Source: Salinibacterium sp. M195
GTDB taxonomy: Bacteria > Actinomycetota > Actinomycetes > Actinomycetales > Microbacteriaceae
Reading direction: 5' to 3'
DNA length: 64,000 nucleotides
NCBI RefSeq assembly: GCF_019443965.1
Contig: NZ_CP040814.1
Span: 1,116,001 to 1,180,000 of the forward strand
Of the stretch, positions 52,580 to 61,217 are shown piece by piece; position 1 is the first letter of the stretch, and each line of letters starts with the position of its first letter. Under the pieces are notes generated by a model. It was given only the letters and a program-made list of their open reading frames with translations, was not told where the DNA came from and did no database searches. Both the position numbers and the translations under genes were made by a program.

Positions 52580-53436
52580 AGGAACAGTTCTCCGTCGATA
52601 TCTGGCGAGTACTCTACTCGTCCCGTAGACAACATGCGCACCCACTGAAAGTCGAAATCGGCGGCGAGGGCCGAGGGCTCGGCCACGAAGAGCGCGGTAG
52701 CGAGCCCATCAGCCTCGAGTGCTGTCGCGGCAATTGCCCACGTCGCAATAATGCGGTCGGTTGGCAGCCCGGTGCGCGCGTCGAGAATGTGGTGCAATCC
52801 GGCCCAGGCCCGGCGGTTGGGAGCTGAGGCGCAGATCGCTTGGTTGCGCACCGAAACAACGCCGATGGCTTTGGTGGTGTCGAGTGGATGTTCCAGCGCA
52901 ACCCGCAGCGGCGTTTCGCCTCGGTGAAGCAGGTCTCCACTCGCATCCACTGTTGTGGCGGTGACTCCGTGGGCGGCGAGCACTTCGGTCACAAGGTCGA
53001 CGAGGTAGCCCTTGCCTGCGGCTCCCACATCGAGCACAGCGGGGGTGAGGGTGGTGAGTTCAGTGCCATTCCAGCTGATCGCTTCGTGCCATTCGGGCAC
53101 GCGGGTGCGAATGTTGCTTGGACGCAGCGAGTAGGTGCGGTCGTAGCCGAGTTCTTCGAGGGCGCGGCCAACGAGCGGGCTTACTGCTCCGTTGGTCGCG
53201 TCGTAGAGCCGGCGGTAAAGATCGAAGAGTGGTGGGGCATCCGCGGGAAATGTGTAGGTGCCGGGGGTGCGCGCTAGTGCGGTGACAAGGGAGTCTTCGC
53301 GAAAGCGTGAGTATGTTCGATCGAACTGTTCGATTCGTTCGGCGATGGCAGCTTCAGTGTCGGCGCTGAGGGGCAGGGCGGTGTCAATTTGCCAGGGCGC
53401 ACCGATTGCATCGAACGTGTTACTCGGCGAGAGCAT
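52576..53436 (-). CDS. apbE: FAD:protein FMN transferase
   Basis: A 286-residue ApbE flavin transferase, attaching FMN to a threonine of a target protein. Family motifs are DVGAAGKGYLVDLV, TVDASGDLLH, HHILDARTGLPTD and the Mg2+-binding EADGLATALFV. ATG 53436 overlaps the FMN-binding gene by 17 bases; longer starts run deep into that gene. No signal peptide or lipobox is visible, so it may act in the cytosol or lack a recognisable export signal. Its neighbours on both sides are its likely target and the electron donor. Confidence 0.93.
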   Translation of the reverse strand: MLSPSNTFDAIGAPWQIDTALPLSADTEAAIAERIEQFDRTYSRFREDSLVTALARTPGTYTFPADAPPLFDLYRRLYDATNGAVSPLVGRALEELGYDRTYSLRPSNIRTRVPEWHEAISWNGTELTTLTPAVLDVGAAGKGYLVDLVTEVLAAHGVTATTVDASGDLLHRGETPLRVALEHPLDTTKAIGVVSVRNQAICASAPNRRAWAGLHHILDARTGLPTDRIIATWAIAATALEADGLATALFVAEPSALAADFDFQWVRMLSTGRVEYSPDIDGELFL

Positions 53437-53860
53437 CCGCCTTGATCGCAGCGACGGCGTTGTTGAATCCGCCACTGGTGAGCGATGAGCCAGCAACTTT
53501 ATCGACGGAGAGCTCGTCGATGTTCTTGCCGACAACTTCGGCAGCGATTCCGTTGATGAATTCGCCTTGAAACTGTTGGGAGTTGGGGCTCTCGCCGAAA
53601 CCAACAACGGTGACATCGGTAATGACGTTGCTTGCGAGGGTGAGGGTGACTTCTACTTGCTCGGCACCGTTTGGCGAGATGTAGTCACCGGTTTCGGTGT
53701 AGCTGCCGTCGGTGTAGTCGCCGCCCGCTGCGGGAGTCACGGCATCCGAGACAGAGTTATCGGTTCCGGTGGCGGGAGAGGAGCATGCGGCGAGCGCTCC
53801 TACCAAGGTGGCGCCGGCAAAGAGGGCTACGGCGGTCTTGTTTACGTTGAGGCTGCGCAT
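53420..53860 (-). CDS. FMN-binding domain lipoprotein
   Basis: A 146-residue lipoprotein. ATG 53860 gives a signal peptide with lipobox GALAAC; upstream in-frame codons are rejected for lack of it. The mature part is one FMN_bind domain (GDYISPNGAEQVEVTLTLAS, ITDVTVVGFGESP), ending in VAGSSLTSGGFNNAVAAI, where the Thr of the S-S-L-T-S-G segment fits the ApbE flavinylation motif. It would carry covalent FMN on the outer face. First gene of an operon with apbE and the membrane oxidoreductase. Confidence 0.9.
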   Translation of the reverse strand: MRSLNVNKTAVALFAGATLVGALAACSSPATGTDNSVSDAVTPAAGGDYTDGSYTETGDYISPNGAEQVEVTLTLASNVITDVTVVGFGESPNSQQFQGEFINGIAAEVVGKNIDELSVDKVAGSSLTSGGFNNAVAAIKADALAE

Positions 53861-54267
53861 GAGGCTCCAAGTCAAGGATGGTGAGTGTTCAGTATGCCCG
53901 AGTAACCCTGACGGGAGGCTGGTGTTCGATCGATAGAGGGTTCTGGCGCTGTTTTGCGCCGAAAGTCTGAGTAGCACAACAGGGCAGTCTTGTTGAAGTC
54001 GCGACGAACCTACACGCCGTGCCGACATCAGAACAACAATAAAGTTTCTGACCGCTCAAGAATTGAGCGGATGAGGAGCGACAAATCAGAATAGAACTCC
54101 GCCCTCGGAATTCGCTCATCGCTCTGAACTGCTTCTCGCGCGAGTGCAGAGAAATCACGTGAATCGGGTCCCGAAAATGCGATTTCGTAGGATTGTGTTA
54201 CGATCGTTCAATCCTGAAAAGATCTGCCGTTCGGTGGACCTCACGTTAGATTCGCGAAAGGCGTTCA
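53861..54267. other. Divergent intergenic region between flavinylation and TRAP operons
   Basis: About 400 bases with no credible gene on either strand. It must hold two divergent promoters. The only clear structure is the inverted repeat at 54189-54215 on the TRAP side. Confidence 0.6.
54189..54215 (+). promoter_or_regulatory. Inverted-repeat operator before the TRAP operon
   Basis: AGGATTG-N13-CAATCCT forms 7-base arms around a spacer holding ACGATCGT (54200-54207). It lies 52 bases before the binding-protein gene. It is a candidate site for the GntR-type regulator encoded at the end of the cluster. Confidence 0.55.
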
Positions 54268-55299
54268 ATGTCGAACATTCCTATTAGAAACCTGCGCCGC
54301 GGCACCTTTGTCGCTGGCATCACTGCACTAGCTCTCGTGGCGGCAGGATGTGCATCAACTCCCGGGGGAACGACACCCGATGGAGAACGCACCCCAGTCG
54401 TGCTCAATCTCTCGACTACTCAAGTCGAAGACGCTCCTGAAAATGCTGCACTGTGGGAGTTCGTCGATCTGGTTGAAAGCAAAGCTGACTGGATCAGCTT
54501 CGACTACATAGGTGGCCCTGAGACGATCGCCCCGAACGACGCGGCAGAGTCCGTGCAACTCGGTGCGGTAGACATCGCCAGTGTGTGCTCGTGCTACTAC
54601 ACCCAGGTGGTTCCCGAAGCCGGTGCCTTCGACGTCGCGCCAACTAGCCCAGCTGAGGACCGTGAAAATGGTGCTCTCGAGTTGCAGCAAGCGTGGCATG
54701 AAGAGGCAGGATTCCACCTCTTAGGCAACTCAATTCACGACATGTCGTTCATCATGCACTTCGGGCCGCGCTACAAAGAACTCGATATCGAGAACCTCGA
54801 CCTCAGCAGTCTGCTGATGCGATCCGCACAGACCGCCCAGCCGGCAGTTGAGGCTTTCGGTGCGGAAGTCGTGACGCTACCCATTTCTGAGGTGTACACG
54901 GCGATGGAGCGCAACGCGATCGATGGTTTTGCTGCCGGCAACGTCGGTATGTACAAGCTCGGAATCGCCGAACCGATCAAGGCATCGCTCATGGCTGACC
55001 TGATCTACGTGCGCTACCCGATTCTGATGAACCTGAACACGTGGAACTCGCTGGATGAGGAGACTCAAACCGTGCTTACCGAAGCGATGGCAGAGACTGA
55101 GGGTCACCTCAGCGACATCTTTGGTCCCCTTCTTGAAGAGGAGCACGCGCAGTGGGAGGCAGACGGCAAGGAATTGCTTGTTCCGTCTGATGCAGCCCAA
55201 GAGCGCATCGCCGAGCAGGCGCGCGGCTCGCTCTGGGACCGGTTGATTGAACTCTCACCGCGCGTTCAAGAGCTTAAGGACCTCTACGCCACCCAGTAG
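54268..55299 (+). CDS. TRAP transporter substrate-binding lipoprotein (DctP family)
   Basis: A 343-residue receptor with signal peptide and lipobox VAAGC, anchored outside the cell. The DctP fold shows AAESVQLGAVDIASV, the ligand-arginine region DLSSLLMRSAQTAQP and PISEVYTAMERNAIDGFAAG. The arginine in LLMRS is the usual carboxylate anchor of TRAP receptors, so the substrate is an organic acid or sulfonate. The two membrane subunits follow. ATG 54268 is preceded by GAAAGG. Confidence 0.93.
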   Translation: MSNIPIRNLRRGTFVAGITALALVAAGCASTPGGTTPDGERTPVVLNLSTTQVEDAPENAALWEFVDLVESKADWISFDYIGGPETIAPNDAAESVQLGAVDIASVCSCYYTQVVPEAGAFDVAPTSPAEDRENGALELQQAWHEEAGFHLLGNSIHDMSFIMHFGPRYKELDIENLDLSSLLMRSAQTAQPAVEAFGAEVVTLPISEVYTAMERNAIDGFAAGNVGMYKLGIAEPIKASLMADLIYVRYPILMNLNTWNSLDEETQTVLTEAMAETEGHLSDIFGPLLEEEHAQWEADGKELLVPSDAAQERIAEQARGSLWDRLIELSPRVQELKDLYATQ

Positions 55300-55343
55300 G
55301 GGTTCTACCCGGCCTGTTCCCATTCGCTCAAGGGAGAGCTCAG

Positions 55344-55862
55344 TTGTTGAAATCAATCTATCGGCGGCTTGTCGCCGCCGCGGCAGTGGTCTCCGGACTT
55401 CTGTTGGTCTACATGGGGCTGGCAACGGCGCTCGGAGTATTTGCTCGCTACGTACTTCGAACCCCATCGCGATTCCTTTTCGAGTCGACAGAGATGGCGA
55501 TTGCTATCTGCGTATTTCTTGTTCTCGCATACACCGCCCTCAAAGGCAGGCACGTGCGCGTCGAAGTGATCCCTGATCGATTCGCAAAGACCAACCTCGC
55601 GCTAGACAAGTGGTCGGATCGTGTGACCGCGTTGCTCAGTTTCGTTTTTGCGGCGTTCGTATTCACGCAGTTCTATAACGACCTTGCCAGTGGCATACGG
55701 ATTGGTTCAACAACTGGGCTTCCCCGCTGGGTGCCCATGCTGACGTTCTTTATCGGCCTCGTGCTCTACGGCATCTTCCAGCTGCGCTGGGTGAAGCCCG
55801 AGATTGAGACGGATATCGAGGCTTCGGTGGCCGAAAATCAAACGGAAGCAGACAAGTCATGA
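55344..55862 (+). CDS. TRAP transporter small permease (DctQ family)
   Basis: A 172-residue protein with four membrane spans. It starts with TTG 55344 after AGGGAGAG, an uncommon start codon for this family but supported by the ribosome site. Typical elements are a first helix VVSGLLLVYMGLATALGVFARYV (read in parts), STEMAIAICVFLVLAYTALKG and GRHVRVEVI, the conserved loop before helix three. A charged C-terminal tail rich in Glu follows. ATGA overlap with the large permease. Confidence 0.92.
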   Translation: MLKSIYRRLVAAAAVVSGLLLVYMGLATALGVFARYVLRTPSRFLFESTEMAIAICVFLVLAYTALKGRHVRVEVIPDRFAKTNLALDKWSDRVTALLSFVFAAFVFTQFYNDLASGIRIGSTTGLPRWVPMLTFFIGLVLYGIFQLRWVKPEIETDIEASVAENQTEADKS

Positions 55863-57235
55863 TCGACATTGCTCCCGCACTGTGGGCGAGCATTTTCTTC
55901 GGCGGACTAGCAATCTTGCTCTTGCTCCGCTTCCACATCGCCGCGGCCCTCATGACGATTTCAGTTCTCGGTGCGATCTTGCTTTACGGACCGCTGCCGG
56001 GCGTTCAGCTTTCAGTGCTCGCTGCCACCTCCAGCATCTCTACCTTCACCTTGACGGCGATACCGCTGTTCATTCTGATGGGTGAACTGCTGTTTCGCTC
56101 GGGGCTCGCCCTGGCAGGCATCCGCGCACTCGATTTGATGTTCGCACGAGTCCGTGGACGTGTCGCCTATCTAACTGTGGGCGCCGGGGGTGTATTCGGC
56201 GTACTTTCGGGCTCAGCCGTTGCCTCTACCGGCGTGCTCGGTGGAACCCTGGTACCTGAGATGTTGCGCCGAGGATACTCCCGCAGGCTTGCGGCAGGTT
56301 CCGTGCTCGGTGCCGGTGGGCTTGCAATGATTCTGCCGCCGAGCGCGGTGGTTATCGTCTGGGGCGCTACCGCGGGCGTGCCCATTGGTCCGCTCCTAAT
56401 CGCAGGAATTATCCCCGGAATTATGATGGCCCTCGGGTACGCGTTTGTCGTGTTTATCTGGAGCAAATTCTTCGGGGGCGCCGAACCTGCTGCCACGACA
56501 AAGTTGGCGGCACAAGAACGGCCAGGATCGGCTTTGGGGTCCACGAATGATGGAGCGGATCCGGCTATCGCCAAGAAAGAGACCCGCGAAGCGTGGCTGG
56601 CCATGGTGGCCCTCGGCGCGATCGTCGCGACGACGCTTTCGGTGATCATCGCGGGTATTGCAACGCCATCCGAATCAGCCAGCATCGGCCTCGTGATGAC
56701 TGTCATTGCCGTGGCCGCCTTCAAACGCTTGTCGATCAAGGTCATCGTCGAGAGCGTTCGACAGGCGATCCTCTCGACCGGAATGATTTTCTTCCTCATT
56801 CTCGGTGCGAGTATCTATGCAAAAGTGATGGCGGGAAGTGGCGTCGTCCGGGAATTTGTCGGAGCCTTGACGTCGTTTTCGGACAACAGCTACGTGCTCA
56901 TTGTCATCATGCTCGTCATTGTCATCGTGCTTGGCCTGTTCCTCGAGTCGATTGCGCTTGTACTTCTCACCATCCCGCTGTTCAATCCGATTATTTCGAC
57001 TCTAGGAATAGACCCGATCTGGTTCGGGCTGATGATGATCATCGCCATCCAGATTGGAACAGTTACTCCTCCGATGGGAATGTCGCTCTTCGTGATCAAG
57101 CGCTACATGCCAGCGTCAATGAAAATGAGCGAGGTCTATAAGGCCGTGCTGCCGTTCGTGAGCTCTGACCTTCTCGTGATCATCGTGATCATGATGTTCC
57201 CGATCCTCACCTCCCTACTGCCCAGTCTGATGTAG
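55859..57235 (+). CDS. TRAP transporter large permease (DctM family)
   Basis: A 458-residue, about twelve-span ion-coupled permease. Signatures are TAIPLFILMGELLFRSGLA near helix 2-3, GVFGVLSGSAVASTGVLGGTLVPEM and MILPPSAVVIVWGATAGVPI, plus the second-half PMGMSLFVIKRY. A long cytoplasmic loop (about 205-245) with Lys, Ala and Pro is visible. It completes the TRAP importer. A 66-base gap with AAAGGAG leads to the catabolic genes. Confidence 0.95.
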   Translation: MIDIAPALWASIFFGGLAILLLLRFHIAAALMTISVLGAILLYGPLPGVQLSVLAATSSISTFTLTAIPLFILMGELLFRSGLALAGIRALDLMFARVRGRVAYLTVGAGGVFGVLSGSAVASTGVLGGTLVPEMLRRGYSRRLAAGSVLGAGGLAMILPPSAVVIVWGATAGVPIGPLLIAGIIPGIMMALGYAFVVFIWSKFFGGAEPAATTKLAAQERPGSALGSTNDGADPAIAKKETREAWLAMVALGAIVATTLSVIIAGIATPSESASIGLVMTVIAVAAFKRLSIKVIVESVRQAILSTGMIFFLILGASIYAKVMAGSGVVREFVGALTSFSDNSYVLIVIMLVIVIVLGLFLESIALVLLTIPLFNPIISTLGIDPIWFGLMMIIAIQIGTVTPPMGMSLFVIKRYMPASMKMSEVYKAVLPFVSSDLLVIIVIMMFPILTSLLPSLM

Positions 57236-57301
57236 CTGTGGTTGCCACGCTCTCTCTTCACCTCATCACAACGATCCGCACACCTATAAAGGAGTTTGAT
57301 T

Positions 57302-57682
57302 ATGTCCACTGAATTATTTGACCGGGGAATGGCCAACCGCCGCGCTGTGCTAGGGGACGCCCACGTCGACCGCTCCATCGCGAGCGCAACAGAGTTCTCT
57401 CAAGAGTTGATCGAGCACGTCACCAAGTACTGCTGGGGAGACATCTGGGATCGCCCGGGGCTCGCCCGCCGCGATCGCAGCATCGCCAACCTTGCGATGC
57501 TGACCGCTCTTAATCGCGGTCATGAACTCAAGGTCCACGTTCGTGGCGCGATCAACAATGGCGTTACTCCTGATGAAATTAAAGAAGTTCTGCTCCAGAC
57601 TGCGATCTACTGTGGCGTTCCTGCCGCGATGGAGAGCTTTCGGCTCGCAGGCGAAGTGATCGAACAAATGGCTAAGGAATAG
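57302..57682 (+). CDS. Carboxymuconolactone decarboxylase (PcaC-like) protein
   Basis: A 126-residue small helical protein. ATG 57302 follows a perfect AAAGGAG. It keeps the full PcaC-type core: RRAVLGDAHVDRSIA, CWGDIWDRPGL, RSIANLAMLTALNRGHELKVH and the C-terminal EIKEVLLQTAIYCGVPAAM. In aromatic catabolism PcaC decarboxylates gamma-carboxymuconolactone, but no other protocatechuate genes are here. A related lactone or beta-keto-acid decarboxylation in the TRAP pathway is more likely. It lacks the CxxC of AhpD peroxidase-type members. Confidence 0.85.
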   Translation: MSTELFDRGMANRRAVLGDAHVDRSIASATEFSQELIEHVTKYCWGDIWDRPGLARRDRSIANLAMLTALNRGHELKVHVRGAINNGVTPDEIKEVLLQTAIYCGVPAAMESFRLAGEVIEQMAKE

Positions 57683-57685
57683 GCT

Positions 57686-58579
57686 GTGTCAGCACAACGA
57701 ATACGTTTCATCGGGCTCGGCAAGATGGGCGCGCCGATGGCGGCTCGCTTGCTCGAGCGTGAGATAGCGCTGGAACTTGCGGATGCTGACCCGGATGCTG
57801 TGGACGCCATCGTCGCTTCCTATCCGGGGCTTGCTAGCCCCGCTGGGGAGTGTTGGGCAGGAACCGACATCGTCATCCTGATGCTGCCTGGCTCTCCGAT
57901 TATCGAATCTGTCGTGGGAGGTGCCGGCGCGCTAGAGGGGCTTGACGCTGGCGCCACCATCGTCGATATGAGCTCAGCGGAGCCTGGCAGCACGGTGTCG
58001 CTCGCTGCTAAGGCCGCCGCGAAGGGGGTGCGATTTGTCGATGCGCCAGTGTCCGGTGGAGTACTGCGTGCCAAGGATGGCACCCTCGCCATCATGGTGG
58101 GGGGATTCAGCAGCGACGTGGCAGATGTGTCGAGACTGTTCGAGCCTCTTGGCACGATGATGCATGTGGGTCCGGTGGGTTCGGGACACGCGGCGAAGGC
58201 TCTCAACAATCTTGTGTCGGCGACCACCCTCGCCATCACTGCCGAGGCCATTCTCGCCGGCGAAGCCTTCGGAATCGAGCCAGCAACGATGACTCAAGTT
58301 CTGAACTCATCGTCTGGCCGAAGCAATTCTTCCGAAGTGAAAATGCCGAAGTTCATTTTGCCTGAAACGTTCGATTCGGGGTTTGCGCTGAGCTTGATGG
58401 CCAAGGATCTCAGGATTGCGGCGTCGCTGCTGCCTCAGGTTTCAGCACATGGCTCGGTCGCAACGTCGGCCATCGAACTGTGGAACGCAGCAGACTCAGA
58501 GTATGAGCCAGCCGCCGATCACACCCTCATTTTTGAGTTCCTCACACGTCAGCAAGGAAGAGATGATGAGCAAGGCTAA
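57686..58579 (+). CDS. Beta-hydroxyacid dehydrogenase (3-hydroxyisobutyrate dehydrogenase family)
   Basis: A 297-residue NAD(P)-dependent oxidoreductase from GTG 57686. The Rossmann loop is FIGLGKMGAPMAARLL, substrate-binding DAPVSGGVLRAKDGTLAIM, and the catalytic lysine lies in GSGHAAKALNNL. This family oxidises 3-hydroxyisobutyrate, tartronate semialdehyde, 4-hydroxybutyrate or sulfolactaldehyde, among others. The Asp-Asp-like end of strand 2 (LADADPD) favours NAD over NADP. It begins 3 bases after the CMD gene and overlaps the next gene. Confidence 0.92.
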   Translation: MSAQRIRFIGLGKMGAPMAARLLEREIALELADADPDAVDAIVASYPGLASPAGECWAGTDIVILMLPGSPIIESVVGGAGALEGLDAGATIVDMSSAEPGSTVSLAAKAAAKGVRFVDAPVSGGVLRAKDGTLAIMVGGFSSDVADVSRLFEPLGTMMHVGPVGSGHAAKALNNLVSATTLAITAEAILAGEAFGIEPATMTQVLNSSSGRSNSSEVKMPKFILPETFDSGFALSLMAKDLRIAASLLPQVSAHGSVATSAIELWNAADSEYEPAADHTLIFEFLTRQQGRDDEQG

Positions 58580-59756
58580 CTCGCGGGGCATCGTCGCCTA
58601 TATGGAGGCACCCGGTGTGCTCCGTCTCGCCCTCGCCACCGTTCCAGAGCCAGAGAGTGGCGGGATTGTGATGCGAAATAGCCTGGCAAATGTGTGCGGC
58701 TCCGAGCTCCACATTTGGGCAGGAAAACACCCTGTCAAAAAACGTGGTGGTCTCGGCCACGAAGTGGTTGGCACTATCGAGCGACTCGGCGACGATGTCA
58801 CCATGGACAACCGCGGTCAGCCGCTTGCCGTCGGAGATCGCATCGTGGCGACGTATTTCCAAACGTGCCATCGTTGCTTCCACTGTCTCGAGGGCGAGTA
58901 CAACCTGTGCGACAACGCATATGAATTCTTTAGCAAGCAGCCTGAGGAAGCTCCCCACTTTCACGCGGCTTTTTCTACCCACAGCTACATCCACCCGCGT
59001 CAGCACGTTTACCGAGTTCCTGACGGACTCTCCGACGAGATAGTGGTCGGCGCAAATTGTGCGCTTAGCCAGGTGATGTACGGCTTAGACCAGATCAATC
59101 CAGGAGCGGGTCAGACAATTGTGGTCCAGGGCGCGGGCGGCCTTGGTCTTTATGCCGTCGCCGTGGCGAAAGAGCGTGGCGCGCGGGTTATCGTCGTGGA
59201 CTCCGTCGCGGCACGGCTCGAACAGGCTCAAGCCTTTGGCGCAGACGCTATCGTCGACATTTCTCAGCATCCGCAACTCGACGAACGCGTGCGAATCATT
59301 CGCGAGCTCACGGATGGCCGTGGTGCAGATGCTGCCGTTGAAGTAGCCGGTATTCCTGCCGCCTTTGCAGAAGGGCTGCAATTGCTCCGACGCGGTGGTC
59401 GCTATCTCGTCATGGGCAACCTTTCCCCTGGAGTGAGTATCGACTACGATCCGGGGCTGATCACGCGTAAGGCATTGACCATTGTGCATGTTGACCGCTA
59501 TGACGGTCGCTACCTCTGGAAGGCACTGTGTTTTCTGGAACGAAACGCTGCTCGGCTTCCGCTAGATCGGCTCAGCGCCACGGTTTTCGGACTTGAAAAC
59601 GTGCAAGATGCGCTCGACCGTTCACTGGATCGCAGCGTGACGCGAGCGTCGATTGATATGCGTTCCATCGACGCGATGCTTGAGCAGCTCGAATCGGATC
59701 CTGACACGCAAGTTCTTGAAAGCGGAGCACCGCAGAATGAGAAAACTGAATCATGA
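58566..59756 (+). CDS. Zinc-dependent alcohol dehydrogenase (MDR family)
   Basis: A 396-residue medium-chain dehydrogenase. ATG 58566 is 7 bases after AAGGA; ATG 58563 is equally near. The catalytic zinc segment is VCGSELHIWAGKHP to GGLGHEVVG, and the structural zinc site TCHRCFHCLEGEYNLCDN has four cysteines. NAD binding uses VQGAGGLGLYAVAVA. The tail ends in a Glu-rich stretch (DTQVLESGAPQNEK). The gene overlaps the previous one by 14 bases and the next by 4, so it belongs to the same pathway. Substrate unknown. Confidence 0.92.
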   Translation: MSKANSRGIVAYMEAPGVLRLALATVPEPESGGIVMRNSLANVCGSELHIWAGKHPVKKRGGLGHEVVGTIERLGDDVTMDNRGQPLAVGDRIVATYFQTCHRCFHCLEGEYNLCDNAYEFFSKQPEEAPHFHAAFSTHSYIHPRQHVYRVPDGLSDEIVVGANCALSQVMYGLDQINPGAGQTIVVQGAGGLGLYAVAVAKERGARVIVVDSVAARLEQAQAFGADAIVDISQHPQLDERVRIIRELTDGRGADAAVEVAGIPAAFAEGLQLLRRGGRYLVMGNLSPGVSIDYDPGLITRKALTIVHVDRYDGRYLWKALCFLERNAARLPLDRLSATVFGLENVQDALDRSLDRSVTRASIDMRSIDAMLEQLESDPDTQVLESGAPQNEKTES

Positions 59757-61174
59757 GTGACAAACTGTTGCACTGGATTGACAACGAACAAGTAGATTCT
59801 GCTGACGGGGCGAGCGTCACCACGCACAGCCCGGTGACTGGCGAGCCGATGACGACGCTCGCTTCTGGCGGCGAGCGCGAAGTGTCACTTGCCGTTGCCG
59901 CGGCAAGCGCTGCCGCTCCGCTCTGGCGCAACACTGATGCCAAGCAGCGTGGACGCTTGCTGCATGCGCTCTCGGTCGCTATTCGTGAAAACTCGCAATC
60001 GCTTGCCGATGACGAGATCGCCGAAACAGGAAAGCCACGCTCAACCGCGCTCAGCGAGATCGCAAACTCCGCAGATTATTTCGAGTACTACGCAGCACTC
60101 GTGCACTTGCCTGCCGGTGAGGTCATCAATACGAAGGCAACGGAACACACCTTCACGATCAGAGAACCGATCGGTGTCGTTGCCGTCATCACCCCGTGGA
60201 ATGTACCTCTCAATCAGGCTGCGCGCGCCTGCGCGCCTGCGCTTGCCGCGGGAAACACGGTGGTCATCAAACCTGCAGAGGTGACTTCTCGCACGACGAT
60301 TCGCCTGGCGAAATTAATGGGCGAGGTGGGGATCCCTGCCGGTGTTTTCAACGTAGTGCTCGGCAAGGGAAGCGTTGCGGGTGATGCGCTGGTTCGCCAA
60401 GACGCGGTGCGAAAAGTTGCTTTCACGGGATCGGTCGGTGTCGGGCGCTTGATCGGCAAGATCGCCGCAGACCGCATTATTCCCGTAACGCTTGAGCTCG
60501 GCGGCAAGTCGGCGAATATTGTCTTCGCCGACGCTGACCTTGACGCTGCAGCTAGTGAGACGGTACGGGCCTTTACTTCGAACGCCGGTCAGGTCTGCTC
60601 TGCTGGTACTCGTCTACTTGTGCAGTCGTCCATTCGAGAAGAGTTTTTGGCGAAGGTGGTCGAGCAAGCGCGCACACTTTCTCTGGGCAGCGATGTGGGG
60701 CCGCTCATCACGCGCGACCAGTATCTCAAGGTGCAGGAGCACTTGAACCTAGCTCCCACTGAGCACGCAGAGACGCTCTTGGGGGGAATCGGCGCAACAT
60801 CTGATAACGCGGTGGGAAACTATATTCCTCCTACGATCTACGCCACTCAGAATTCCAACTCACGAATTGCCACTGAAGAAATCTTCGGGCCGGTTCTCGT
60901 TGCTATCACTTTCGAGAGTGACGAGGAAGCGATCCGTATTACAAACGACTCCGACTACGGGCTCATTGCCGGCGTCTGGACTCGGGATATCTCGCGAGCG
61001 TTAACCGTCGCCCGTTCGCTCGAAGTGGGCCAGGTGTTTGTGAATACGTGGTCGACGGGTGCGGTGGAGACGCCCTTCGGCGGAGTGAAGGAGAGCGGCT
61101 ACGGCCGAGAGAAGGGTATTGAAGCCCTTCATCACTACACTCAGCTCAAGTGTGTTGTGATTGCGACGGTCTGA
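59753..61174 (+). CDS. NAD(P)-dependent aldehyde dehydrogenase
   Basis: A 473-residue ALDH. The cofactor region is TPWNVPLNQAARACAPALAA and KPAEVTSRT; the general base Glu lies in TLELGGKSANIVF and the nucleophile is Cys282 in NAGQVCSAGTRL. TEEIFGPVLVAI and PFGGVKESGYGREKG are present at the C-terminus. It oxidises the aldehyde made by one of the two upstream dehydrogenases to an acid. ATGA overlap with the alcohol dehydrogenase gene. Confidence 0.94.
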   Translation: MSDKLLHWIDNEQVDSADGASVTTHSPVTGEPMTTLASGGEREVSLAVAAASAAAPLWRNTDAKQRGRLLHALSVAIRENSQSLADDEIAETGKPRSTALSEIANSADYFEYYAALVHLPAGEVINTKATEHTFTIREPIGVVAVITPWNVPLNQAARACAPALAAGNTVVIKPAEVTSRTTIRLAKLMGEVGIPAGVFNVVLGKGSVAGDALVRQDAVRKVAFTGSVGVGRLIGKIAADRIIPVTLELGGKSANIVFADADLDAAASETVRAFTSNAGQVCSAGTRLLVQSSIREEFLAKVVEQARTLSLGSDVGPLITRDQYLKVQEHLNLAPTEHAETLLGGIGATSDNAVGNYIPPTIYATQNSNSRIATEEIFGPVLVAITFESDEEAIRITNDSDYGLIAGVWTRDISRALTVARSLEVGQVFVNTWSTGAVETPFGGVKESGYGREKGIEALHHYTQLKCVVIATV

Positions 61175-61217
61175 AAGTAATGATGCAGTATTTGATGACA
61201 GTAGAAAGCGGTAGAAC

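Noticed and set aside
57302..57682. Annotation as PcaC of protocatechuate degradation
   Set aside because: No pcaB, pcaD, pcaG or pcaH-like genes are present and the neighbours form an unrelated dehydrogenase pathway.
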